A program made the translations under genes and the position numbers. DNA of 64,000 nt. Source: Daedaleopsis sinensis. Taxonomy: Eukaryota; Basidiomycota; Agaricomycetes; Polyporales; Polyporaceae. Below, piece after piece: positions 23,878-36,500 of the stretch (position 1 is the stretch's first letter; each line of letters starts with the position of its first letter). The notes under the pieces were generated by a model, which made no database searches, was not told where the DNA came from, and saw only the letters and a program-made list of their open reading frames with translations. Where the stretch lies: the NCBI GenBank assembly GCA_033807695.1, contig CM066306.1, positions 2,046,001-2,110,000 of the forward strand, read 5' to 3'.

Positions 23878-23926
23878 TGCACCGGGTCCAGAGAGAGGCG
23901 GAATGTATGGTGAGTCGGATGAGTGG

Positions 23927-23954
23927 CAGAGAGAGAGAGAGAGAGAGCGAGAGA
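23927..23954. repeat. (GA)n microsatellite upstream of the SDR gene
   Basis: Roughly 28 bp of GA dinucleotides with one interruption, 50-77 bp upstream of the chosen SDR start, likely in its leader or promoter. Confidence 0.85.
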
Positions 23955-25291
23955 CCCTAGCCACGTCGCGCCACCGAAGCTATAGGGAAAGAGGCAAAGC
24001 GTGATTGGACCTGAGCACGAACCCGGAGGATATGCGTGCAAAGCGAACGCACAAACGCGAGCAAAGAAACAAGAAGCTGTGATGAGCTGATTTATTATAT
24101 ACGCACGAAGACGTCCGCGGCCACAAGGAGCCACAAGGTGACGACCGAGGGCCGCAAGCGCGGCTCGATGGCCACGGACCAAGATCACCCAAACCGGCCG
24201 GCGTCTTGGATCACCGTCGTGCCACCACGCCAGGGACTCCCGGCGGCCCATTGAACGCACGTCGCGGTGATCGCCAGCAATACTCGCCAGCCAGCAATAG
24301 TCCGGTTAAGCTGCGTGCCGGCTGCTATGGCATTGGCGAGTGACTTGCATATTTCCGAGAGGGCGGGGGTGCAGAGCGCGGCCTAGGTACAGTGGGCCAC
24401 ATGTCGCACGTCGTCGAAGGTGCTAGTGTATGTCGGTGGGATCTTGTTCTGACGGCGCGCTGCAAAGAGGTTTAATTAACCACACGAAGCGCGTCTGCGC
24501 CGAGAATTACGCACGGTGTGCTGCTGATAACAACCCAACGATCCGAGACGGGCCAGCGGCCACCGCGCTCAGGCTGCCCTCCAAGTCCCCGCCTGACTCC
24601 GTTCCAGGCATCGAGAGCTTCTGCCCCGTGTACGGAAGCCATCCTTCTGGGCGCACACTGACCTCTGAGGCACACCGTGACCGCTCGGAAGGCCAGTGTG
24701 GACGCTTGATGTTGGTAGCTGACGGTACGTAGTACTCGCACGGGGGTGTCTGGAGAATTGGCCGCCGCTAGAAGGAAACGTAAGTTGATAGATGAGATCA
24801 ATCACCATGTGCCAACTCCGAACCGGACGAGGTTGATGTCGTAAAGACACATCCCAGAGCTTAGCCCAAGGTCAGTAGGGAGGTAGTGGCAGTCGAACGC
24901 CGACTATCGCCAGCGCAGCCGCGTAGACAATCGTAGACGCCCATCCTCTCGTCCGCTAAGTTGAATCATTCTCTGATGGTGGTGTCCAAAAGCGGAGGAT
25001 CGTCAACACTCTGAGTATGTACACTTCTTTCTCTCCCCGCTTCGAAGTTCAAACCAGAAACAGCCGTGGCACTCTGCGCGCATTTAGTATCATTGCGTTC
25101 GTTTTTCCGCAGTGATACTTTCCTCCGGTATCCGACTCCCGGAGCGAAGCTTAGTGTGCATTCCACCAAGACTGACGCTAACACGACACCAAACTCGTTC
25201 TCCCGGCCGCGGGACGCCTACGCCTCGTACTCACTACGACTGCACACAGACGCAGACATCCTACGTCAGACGACCTCTCTGACCTCTATCT
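23955..25291. other. 1.3 kb intergenic DNA, nothing recognised
   Basis: The interval between the SDR start and the 3' end of the hydrolase gene has only short overlapping frames on both strands (longest about 135 codons) without motifs. No tRNA, repeat or regulatory element could be picked out. Confidence 0.5.
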
Positions 25292-27204
25292 TTAGTCCAG
25301 GAACTCCTTGATATTCTTGGTAATGAACGCCACATCGGCAGCGTTCGCCCCTCCTCCCGCTGAAAGGTGTCCGTATCATGAGCGCGCGCGTCGAACACGA
25401 TACCGGAATGAAACGCCGACGCACCAACATGCCCCCACACGCTGTCGATAACAGCGAGCTCCGCGTCTCTCAACAGCGACACTTCATTCACGCTGTCCTC
25501 GGGCTGTCGCGGGCACAATGTGAGCAACGCCGCACGACGTACGCACGCAGCGTTTCGTATACACCAGATACGTGTCAAACGTAATCAGAGCGCGAAGCGA
25601 TCGCACAGGGGCGGGGAGACGACGTGCCAGACGTGCCGAGCAATGCGGTCAATGGAAGAAGGAAAGTCAATTTTCGATGACAGACGGATAGAAGCGCACG
25701 AGAGACACGCACGCAGAAGTAGAGATCCGTCTTGGAGGGCATTATCAGCCCCTTAGCAGTGATCGCCTTGAGAGAGTCTTCGAAGTTGCCTCCGTCCCGG
25801 ACGACCGATATGTCGCCACGTTGCCAGGTATCGAGCAGCGCGAGCATGTCGTTGGCATCCCAGTTGGCCACAAATCGGCCTTCCCATGCCTCGCGAATGA
25901 ACGCATCGAGCGTCGGATATCTGTTGAAGAGAGCCAACAGATCGCGGTCACGGCCGTCAGTTTGTCGAGTCACGACGACAAGAATAGCGTGCATCTCGGC
26001 AAGATAGCAACGACGCCAAATCTCGCGCAGTGAACGGTCCACTCACATTCCATCCATCTTGTACAGATGGCGACGGAACCACTGTCAAGATAGATTGTAA
26101 GAAGCACAGAAAGCGAAGAACCAAACTGGTCGGGGGCTTCTCACCGTCTGCCCGTACGCCCAGGCGCAGTACGTGCGCGCGAAAGCTCGTATGCCAACTT
26201 CGGGCGGCGAAGTGTAGTGGCCATCGTAGAAGTCACGCGCCGCTTTCAGAGCCGCCTTTGGACCCTCAAGGAAGCTGTTGGGAGAGATGCAATTAATCAC
26301 ACACGACTGCGACGGAGAATCACGTCTCAGACCATTTGTTGTGCGGACTGGTCCGGGCTGACGAACAGATCGCAACGAATCGTTCAACAAAGTCGGGAAA
26401 GATAGATGCCCAGTGGTACGCCTGCTCATACCACAGAAACGGTGGTCGATTAGTATCGTTCAGGCGCCGTCAAAAGGGTCCGCGCCGACCTGCTGTCCAC
26501 CCATTGAAAAGCCGACGACACAGCGGACCTTCGTGACACCTAGGTGTCGTAGCACGGCGTATTGAGCGCGTCTAACTCCGACGTAATTAACACTTCGATA
26601 GCACGGGTGTTGCCACCGTACTTACATATTGTCTTCGTACGAAATGGCAGGGAAATAGGGCCCGTTGTACGGCGCCGGCTACCAAGGAGACGGTCGATGT
26701 TCAGTCATGCGGTGATAGGACGGTAGCGGTCAAGCGTCGACCCAAATATTCACCGTGTTCGAGGGAGACGATGACTGTCGGCAAAAGGACGTCAGAACGA
26801 GCCGTAGCTATCGCTAAAGACATCCGGACGTCATACCTCGCCGTTGCAGAAGAGAGCAAAAGTCACAACGAAATATTTCGTCGGGTCGAGAGCCTGTAGA
26901 TGACATGACAGTCCATTAGACAAGCCACTCATTACGTCTGGAAGCCTGCCAATTCCGCCGGACCTTGTTCTCCCCCACAAGGTACGATTGACCTTAGGAC
27001 AAATCGTCATGTCAATATCGAATGATCGGGAAGAGACAGAACGCACTAACTTCCTAGCCCTAACTTGGCTCCATAGCACGTCGGAAAGACGATGCATGGG
27101 TTCGTAACGTCGCCGTAGGTTTGGTAAGCTGTCACCGCGTCAGGCAAGACACCGCCAAACACATGAAAACGTCCGTGGTGGTGAAATTGAACGGTGTCGG
27201 TCAT
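25292..27204 (-). CDS. Alpha/beta hydrolase of the homoserine O-acetyltransferase family
   Basis: Twelve exons: 27204-27051, 26992-26964, 26893-26837, 26774-26754, 26678-26626, 26571-26490, 26421-26333, 26274-26145, 26081-26047, 25920-25713, 25503-25425, 25359-25292; 334 residues. Key blocks in order: VTNPCIVFPTCYGAKLG, DPTKYFVVTFALFCNGE, SPSNTPAPYNGPYFP, the nucleophile elbow VVGFSMGGQQA (Ser), FLEGPKAALKAARDF, FVANWDANDMLALL, the acid in KTDLYF, and the His in SVWGHVAGGGANAADV. All three triad members are present. The family includes methionine-pathway homoserine acetyltransferase (MET2) and many fungal relatives of other specificity; this short form lacks the extra C-terminal part of true MET2, so its acyl acceptor is open. 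Very exon-rich, with exons of 21 and 29 nt. Confidence 0.9.
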
Positions 27205-27699
27205 CGGTCGTTGCCTTGGATTGCGGAAGAGGGTGGAGGGATGCAACGCGAGAGATAGGAGCAACACGTTCTTGATAAGACCGTTGTGTACACAAACCAA
27301 ATACTTAGTCACACGCACAAGATAAAACGAGCCCATACGTCCCTTGGGCGTGCGGCCCGCGATATACCAGTACTGCGTGAGAGGTCGGGCTACCAAGCAC
27401 CTTACGGACAGACAAGCTAAAAAGACACCATGCGCTTCGGTGAATTGATACCCACACCCGTGTGATCTCCATCCCTAAGGGTGTGTCAGCACAACTTGAA
27501 CTGTGAATAGGCCAGCCATACCGAGAACCATCCGCAATTTCTGTTTCCAACAAGTGATATAATTCCCAACGATCGTCCCGAACAAGGATTGTATCTGGAG
27601 GAGTTGGATTCCCCACCAGAGTAGATGGTACGGTAAATTTTGTTTAGTCAAAAGCGACAATGCAAGAAGTCCATGGAAGCAACATGGTAACACAAACGA

Positions 27700-29222
27700 C
27701 TATGCCTTGATCTCCAGCAACTTAACCTCTGCGCGAATCATTAGTGACTGCGGACGATAATGAAAGCGTGTACACTCACCAAAGATCAAAGTAGAGTTGG
27801 AGGGGATCCCAGGCTGGGACTTTTTACCGTACGCCATGGGGGCAGGAATAGTCAGAAGGCGCTCGCCGCCGGGTTGCATGCCAGCGATACCAATATCCCA
27901 ACCTAGCGAGCAGACGGTCAGGGAGAATGGTTGGCAGTAGATGCATTACTTAGGCATACCCTTAATGACTTCCCCCTTGCCCAGACGGAACTCAAACTGC
28001 GAAATCATCAGCACTCCATATGAAACAAACATGTAACCCGACACTCACTGGCTTGCCCGTCTTGTTTTGGTCGAAGACCTTGCCGTTCTGGAGCTTGCCA
28101 ATGTAGCGAACGGAGACTCTGTCTCCGTTCTTGGCCTTAGGGCCAGACCCGACCTTGTGGTCAGCGATCTGCACGCCTCCCTGTACGGTTTTTGTCTCGG
28201 CCTTCTTCTTCTCGGCCTTGTCCTTCTTGTCCTTCTTGCCCTCCTTCTCCTGCTTGCCTTTCTCTTCCTTCTTTGCCGGAGAAGGAGCCTCGACGGCTTC
28301 GCCGCTTTCTCCCTTCAACTTCTTCTGCTTCTTCTTGTCTGCCTTGGAGGGTTTGTCGGTGTCCATGACATCAGACTCGCGAGGCCGCTTCTTGGAAGTC
28401 TCCTTCGCAGCCGTGTCTTCGTCGTTAATCTCTTCGAATCGTCTGGAAGGATAAGTGAGTAAACGCGGGAGTCGCATTAAGGTTGGAACCATACCCCTCA
28501 TCGTCGCTAGGGATCTCCAGCTCCTCAGGGTCAATCTCTACGTCCGAGCTGACATCGCGCAAGTCAAAATCCTCCTCCTCGGAATCCTCGTCACTGTAGG
28601 GATCCTGGTCGAGGTTCTGGTCTGGAATGCAGTCAGCATCCCGATTCAGCCTGTTACCAAACTATACCACATACCAATATAGTTTCCCGTCAAGTACACG
28701 GCGCTGGTGGATATGCATCAATTACTAAACGGAAACATGACATGCAAACCAACATACTTCTTGCCGACAAGCTCGAACAAGTACTCCTCGTCTGAGCTCA
28801 GAATCACGTCGACTGTCATTTGCTCGATCTGCGAAACATGTGAGCAATCAGCACGAGAGGCATGAAGCACACTCATACCCTGCCGCAGGTGAGCGAGCCT
28901 AGGACGGTAGTTGCGATCCGTCCCTGGCCTTCCTCCTCCTCGTCCTCCTCGTCCTCCTTATCCTCATCCTCTTCGTCGTCGTCGTCTTGACCGCCACCGG
29001 GTGCGCGGTAAGTGAGCTTGACAGTTGTCCGGCCCTTTTCGTCGGCGACCTGGTCACCGAGAGCAATGTTCGTGACCCTGACGTCGGCCGGCGGCGTAAT
29101 GACGGTCGGCTCGCCGGGGGTGACTTCGATACTCCTACGCGAGACAGTGCACACGCGTTCAGAACACAATATGACGCGTAGATAGGCAGAAAAACGTACC
29201 AGAGGGCGACAGCGACGGCCAT
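27700..29222 (-). CDS. Nuclear FKBP-type peptidyl-prolyl isomerase with nucleoplasmin-like N-terminus (Fpr3/Fpr4 type)
   Basis: Nine exons: 29222-29200, 29134-28879, 28828-28758, 28703-28675, 28621-28495, 28442-28049, 27996-27960, 27902-27780, 27728-27700; 362 residues. The N-terminal part (about 1-115) is nucleoplasmin-like ([19 protein letters not shown] start, after intron 1; then an acidic tract of Asp/Glu around residues 60-80). A second acidic run ([14 protein letters not shown]) and a Lys-rich stretch near residues 190-240 follow, then the FKBP fold: [74 protein letters not shown]. This layout matches histone-chaperone FKBPs of fungi that isomerise histone prolines and act in the nucleus and nucleolus. 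Introns are all GT-AG. Confidence 0.92.
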
Positions 29223-29388
29223 TTTTTAAGTTGTGGTGGGGAGAAAAGGTGAACTGGAAGCAAAAGATGCGAGACGCGCGTGAGCGCGTTTGCGGAAATT
29301 TGAGCGCGTGCGGGAGGATCTCCGCTCGAATCTGATCTTGTCCTCGACCGCGACCAGACCGCGACTGTCCTCCGCTCGCTCGTTCGCT
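29223..29388. promoter_or_regulatory. Shared bidirectional promoter of the FKBP and ARPC4 genes
   Basis: Only 166 bp separate the two divergent start codons (29222 minus, 29389 plus). The interval is GC-rich with CpG and GCG runs and no TATA-like sequence, so both transcription starts and any regulatory sites must lie here or inside the first introns. Function is inferred from layout. Confidence 0.7.
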
Positions 29389-30245
29389 ATGGTGCGCCCG
29401 CCTCTGGGATGTCGTCCTCCGTAGTGCTAATCATATGCGCGTTCTCCCTGGCAGTCCAACGTCCTGCGACCCTACCTTGCGGCCGTAAGGTCCACCCTCA
29501 CTGCTGCCCTCACGCTTGAGGAATTCTCGTCCCAAGTATGCCTCTACACAGCGCATTCAGCTTGCCGGACTTCTTATGTTGCGACAGGTTGTAGAACGTC
29601 ACAACAAGCCTGAAGTGGAGGCTGCGTGCGTATGACCTTGCACCACACCCTACGCCCAGCATACTGAGAAACCCTCACAGCGCCTCGAAGGAGGTGCTCC
29701 TGAACCCGCTCACGATCTCACGAAACGAGAATGAACGCGTCCTCATCGAGCCGTCAGTGAACTCGGTGAGGATAAGCATCAAGATCAAGCAGGCGGACGA
29801 GATCGAGCGGATATTGTGCCATAAGTTCACGCGATTCATGATGCAGCGGGCAGAGAGCTTCATTGTGCTAAGAAGGAAACCGGTCAAGGTACGTACTATG
29901 ATCATGCATTTCTCTCCGTATCGATGTGCTTCAATCGACTATTGCCTGTGTAGGGCTACGACATCTCATTCCTCATCACGAACAACCATACCGACACCAT
30001 GCTCAAGCATAAGATCGTCGATTTCATCATTCAGTGAGTGAACCCTTGGTACATATCTGCGCATGTCATGAACTCGTGATCTAGGTTTATGGAGGAGGTA
30101 GACAAGGAGATCAGCGAGATGAAGCTCAGTCTGAACGCTCGCGCGCGTGTCGTCGCAGAGTCCTACCTCACCGCAGTAAGTCTGCATAGCATCATCAAGT
30201 ACTACCGTAACCTCTTACCCGGCATGACTCTAGTTCAACGTATGA
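29389..30245 (+). CDS. arc19: Arp2/3 complex 20 kDa subunit (ARPC4)
   Basis: Seven exons: 29389-29391, 29455-29535, 29588-29625, 29681-29888, 29954-30033, 30085-30175, 30234-30245; 170 residues, as usual. The first exon consists of the ATG alone, immediately followed by a GTGCGC donor; the next exon starts [18 protein letters not shown], matching the family N-terminus. Further blocks: [78 protein letters not shown], and the C-terminal AESYLTAFNV encoded by a last exon of 12 nt. ARPC4 forms the structural core of the actin-nucleating Arp2/3 complex at cortical actin patches. It is a single-copy housekeeping gene in fungi. Confidence 0.95.
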
Positions 30246-30580
30246 GTATCATAGGTCTCATTGCGGAAGAGGTGAGGCTGCCAATGCAGCGATCTACGCA
30301 ATCAGGCGATAGCTTGCTGTGCAGCTGTCGTTGACATCCGCGGCGATCATGTAAAGTAGACAACTTGGAGAGGACAATCTGTAATATCACTAGCATATAT
30401 TTGCAGGCCGCGTGTTGACCTACACCTAAGAGTCAGTCGCAGCACTGAGAACAGACCGTTGAACGAGCGTCGGGAATTCCCATTTTAGGCTATCGTGGTG
30501 AAATAGGCGCCATGTATGACGTACGTGTCGTGGACTGCAGCAGAAGCGTTGTCAGGCTCCTCACCTTGCAGTCGACCACC

Positions 30581-31513
30581 ATGTCTGCCCTCGGCTTGAC
30601 CGCCATGTCCAACATACGCCGCTATACCGCTGCAGCGACGGCCTCCATCGTTGTCTTTGGTACGCTCTACTCTGTCGTCAAAAACACCTACCTCGACACC
30701 TCCGATCCGTTCATCACCGCTCTCCCCCACCATCTACACGAGACGGACTACTTCGCGTCCAAGACGAACCCGCTGAACATCTACTTCATCAAGAAGCTCT
30801 GGGCGTGGACGACCGGCACCTTCCTCCTCCTCTACCTTACGAGCCCCCGCCCGACGCGCCGGCCCCTCCGCCTCTGGCAGTACGTCCTCGCGACGAGCAT
30901 CTGGCTCACCTGGACGAGCTGGTTCTTCGGCCCGCCCGTCCTCGACCGGCTCACCGTGCTCACGGGCGGCGAGTGCGTGCTCCACCTCCCCTCCGGCGCG
31001 AGCGTCCCCGTCCCCGCGACGCACTGCTACGGGAAGACGGCGGTCTCGCCCGACACGCACCCCGCGCTCTTCCCCGCGCTAGTCCTCCTGCCCGACGGCA
31101 GCTGGGCGGGCGTACCGCGTCTGCGCCGCGGTCACGACGTCTCCGGGCACATTTTCCTCCTCACGCTGTCCACACTCTTCCTCGCCGACCAGCTGCGGTG
31201 GTCGTTCGCGACGATCCCCGGGTCGCGCGCGTGGACGCATGCGCACCATCTCGCTATCGCATTCACCGGCGTGGTGTGTCTCGCCTCGCTCTTTGCGATA
31301 TACACGACCAGCGTGTACTTCCATACGCCCTTAGAAAAGTTCACTGGCTGTGGTGAGTCTGTGGTTGTTGAAGTCTCCCAAGCTGCTCTCTCACTCGTTT
31401 GCATAGTTCTCGGGCTTGCCGCCTTCGCATTCACCCAACTGCCATACTTCTTGACAGGCGGAACTCTGGACGTTGGTCCTGAAGTGCCCATGCCATCGAA
31501 GAAAGATTCATAA
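30581..31513 (+). CDS. FIT2/Scs3-like fat-storage-inducing transmembrane protein
   Basis: Exons 30581-31352 and 31407-31513 (intron GTGAGT...TAG) give 292 residues. ATGs at 30512 and 30605 are alternatives; 30581 was chosen because the protein then begins shortly before the first membrane segment (TASIVVFGTLYSVVKNTYLD). Visible family features are several hydrophobic segments (TTGTFLLLYLTSP, YVLATSIWLTWTSWFFGP, HHLAIAFTGVVCLASLF), the first catalytic His in RRGHDVSGHIFLLTLSTL and the second His in SVYFHTPLEKFTGC. FIT proteins are ER acyl-CoA diphosphatases needed for lipid-droplet budding and phospholipid balance; the two His residues match the lipid-phosphatase-like active site. It lies between ARPC4 (same strand, 335 bp away) and convergent HEM2. 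Confidence 0.88.
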   Translation: MSALGLTAMSNIRRYTAAATASIVVFGTLYSVVKNTYLDTSDPFITALPHHLHETDYFASKTNPLNIYFIKKLWAWTTGTFLLLYLTSPRPTRRPLRLWQYVLATSIWLTWTSWFFGPPVLDRLTVLTGGECVLHLPSGASVPVPATHCYGKTAVSPDTHPALFPALVLLPDGSWAGVPRLRRGHDVSGHIFLLTLSTLFLADQLRWSFATIPGSRAWTHAHHLAIAFTGVVCLASLFAIYTTSVYFHTPLEKFTGCGESVVVEVSQAALSLVCIVLGLAAFAFTQLPYFLTGGTLDVGPEVPMPSKKDS

Positions 31514-31729
31514 CGGTCCCCAATGTAGAGGATCGATGCCTTCACGACACGACACGATTACTGGCTTGACCCTGTACACTAATACAGTACAGTACTGCAC
31601 CTACGTGAATCCTAGTTATCAGTGTGGATGAGAGCCGAGGTCGCTCGCAGATGTACGGCAATAGTACACGATTTATAACTTAGTGTTACACCACATTACA
31701 TCCATTTTGTCCACTGCTTCTTCCCACTT

Positions 31730-33206
<1,477 letters not shown>

Positions 33207-33588
33207 TCACAAGAATACAGGAGCAGCTCTCACATATGCAATTCGCGCTACACATACCCCTGTCTTTTCCCATTGTTGTTTCCAGAACTATACGCAGTCA
33301 GCGACACTGTATTCGCACACCATGCATCACTTATTCAAGTTATCACACTCCATTACGTGCGGTCGTTACGGGATGCAGGAAAATTCCATCGTCTGCAGGT
33401 ATAGTCTAAGTTACTACTGGGAAGGTATATCCGTACGAATTGCAAAGCGTATGTGAAAACAGTGATCTACGTTGTCCATGACGAGAATGGGCAGTATGTA
33501 CAGCGAGCAGGACGTACGAATGGCGGTTTCGCCTCGTCTTCGCTGAGGCGGTCGTATGGGGAGCTGTGCCTGTGGTACAGTAGAAGCT

Positions 33589-36500
33589 CTACGCGGGAGG
33601 TAGTGCATTCGCAGGGGCTTCGAAGAGGTTCTCAAATGCCTCGCGCGACTGCCCAATCACTCCGAACGCGTCTTGAAGCGTACGCCCCAGATAGTCGAGC
33701 TCTTGGATGACGGCTTTCATGGTAAGGGCATATGCGAAGAAGAGGAGATGGCGGGAGCCCTTTACGTCCCGGTTTCGTACAACGTCTAGTTTCCGGATGG
33801 CCTCGACCTGGGGAGTGGACTGTCAATGCGTAGACGAGAGGGTAAACATGTAGAAAACTTACGAGACGTAGTCGAGAGTCTTCTGCTGGGGGTAGGTAGG
33901 GTGGCAGCGGCGACTTAAGTCGGAACGCTGAGGCGAGCACCGAGAAGTACAAGATAACGTTGCCGACCATCTCTCGTCTCTCTCTATTCACAGGCACAAT
34001 GAAGTCCTGCCTCACAGTCTGTCAAGAAGCATTGAGTGAGGTCTACATCGAGAGCTCAGAGCGGGCCATACCGTATGCCTGCAAGATGGATGAGCAAGGT
34101 TCATTAATGTAAGAAAATGCCGACATACCACTCTTCTCGCGCTGTGACGCAACGCATGCTGTGCAATCGATCTAGAATGGCTTGCAGGCTAGTGAGGATA
34201 GACCGATATAGCGCCACAGGAAACGGTCCCTTTAGACGTGGCTCATGCTGAGTTTGGGAAAGCAAGCCTTGTAGCTCAATCAGTTTGATCTGTAGATGGA
34301 GCTCCCTGGGTAAGGCTTAGTAAAGACTTTAACGAAAGAAAAACAGATACATACATAGCCATGAAATGCTGGATTGATTGTGATAACGCGCTGTTCATAT
34401 GCAGGAGATGGGACTCTTCTGTTGGCGTATCGTCATCATCGTTCATCGCATGAAGATGAATCTCCTCGTCTGAGAACGAGTTGAAGGCAACCAGGCGCGT
34501 GTACAACCACCCGATATTCAAGCAGAACCTGACGAGAGCAGATGATGAGGATCGCAAATGGCACAAGCGAAGGGTGACGTACTCTCCAAGGGCCCTACTC
34601 AGTTCTCGACGAGCTTCCGCAGGCCACCAGTAGCGAGACACGATGGCCGCCCAAACTACACCAACAATAACAGCGACTGCACGATGGAATCCGATGTCGA
34701 ACACTGCGACATCCTTCTGGCGAATGTTATAGCTGGAATTGCGCGTTGCGTCGCTAAGTCAAACCAGGGACAGCCCGTAACTGCAAAATGACGCACCAGT
34801 AGAGACAAGTAAGATTGTAAGTGAGCAGCACGAATCGCGAAGACGTTGCATACTGGGGCTTGGCGACGATGTAATAGAAGCAGGGAATGGAGTAGAAAAA
34901 CCCAAAGATCGAGAGCACCCAGGCGTTTTCAGGGAAAGCTGACCAGACGACGAAGGCTGTCGCTGCTCCAAGCCTACAGGGCGTCAGTCAGGTTTAGGAA
35001 GTGTATAAGGAGATGGTGATACGTACAGTGTACCAAGAACTCGATGGACACCGAGGTAATTGGTCTACAGGCAGGTGTCAGTATCCAACCGCGCAAGTGT
35101 GTGATAGCCAAGACGATTGCTCACCGCGCCGATAGTGGGCGAGATCACGACGAAGAACTGGATAAGTGGGAGTCCAATGTAAGCTCAACCCGCAATCAAC
35201 ATGCGCAATGCAAGCGGCTTGCCAACATACCGAGATCAGAGCCCATTCTCCCCTGTACTCCACGAAAACAGGTCGTGTACTCTGGAAGAATGCAGGTGAC
35301 GCGAGGATCGCCGTTGCCATTCCCGCCTTGAAAGCATATAATATATCGGGCTGCTTCATCCTAGCACCCATCAGCCAGACAGACTGTTTTATCCGGCCAA
35401 TGAACGTGAGTTTTTCCCGGGCCGGGGTATGTATCGTGTTTGGAGCATGCGGCGTGACCTTGGGGAACGCAACAGCCTTGTGGGGTTTGTGCTGAGTGAA
35501 GTACGCCGCTGTAAAGTCCGTTACTAGTTATTCTGATGACGGATGGAGTTTTCTCAGCAGAGACATACAGAAACGTTTGCCGATGCTCTTCGAACTGTTT
35601 CCGCGAGTGAATCGTTCACGAGTGCGTTCTGATCTCCAAGGTAGGCGCAACATGGACTTGAAAGCTCCGATTATCCCACCACGTGCGGCGTTGGCCCGCT
35701 CAATACTGCAGATACGACTCATGGCGTCGACGAGAGAGATCAATTCGCGAGCATACTCTTGCATGGTGAAGATGAAGCTATGCGATACGTCAGCCGTGTA
35801 TTGACAAAGAGAGTTGTCGGTACTCACAAGTATACCAGGAAGACGTTCTCACCCTCGTCACCTAGAAGCACTTGGTTATCCGAGGTCATAGACGTGACGG
35901 AGGCCCGCGAGTCGCTCATGGAAATGTTCCCATTCCTGTACATCCGTAGGAGAGCGTGATTCGAGGTGCTCTCAAAGGTGAAGAGGGCACGTTCCACATT
36001 CTCGGCGATCTCAACAAAATCCGTGTGTTGCAAGGACGAGCGATCGTCGTTATATCGTGGCTGCATGAATGCCTCGCGTAGACGCTTGAGAGTAGTCACA
36101 CAAGATGCCTTTGACGAGGAGGGCTGGGGCATCAACACGCGCAGAGTAGAACACGCAAACATGCTTGCTCACCGAGAGTGCCTGAAGTGGCGGGCTCAGG
36201 TCATCCATGAGATCGCCGAAGACTGTCGCCGCGGCTTGCAGCATGGCGGTTTCTTCGTCTTCTGGGGATAGCTTACCGTTCTGGTCTGGAACCTTCCCCT
36301 TCCCGCCTCCATTCACGGAAGCCACCGCTGGAGACTTGTTGGGCGCGTTCTTCAAGATGACCTTCCCTTCCCGGTGGCCCTTGATCAACTCGTGCTGAAG
36401 ACTGACACCACTGCGGAGACCGTTGAGATGCTGGCCGAGCCTGTTGAGGCTGTCGATCGCATCCTCGTATGCTTGACCGGAGCTCCCTCGAAGTTGGGCA

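Noticed and set aside
30734..31356. Long minus- and plus-strand frames overlapping the FIT2-like gene
   Set aside because: Shadows of a very GC-rich coding exon; the FIT2 frame alone has membrane segments and the active-site His residues.
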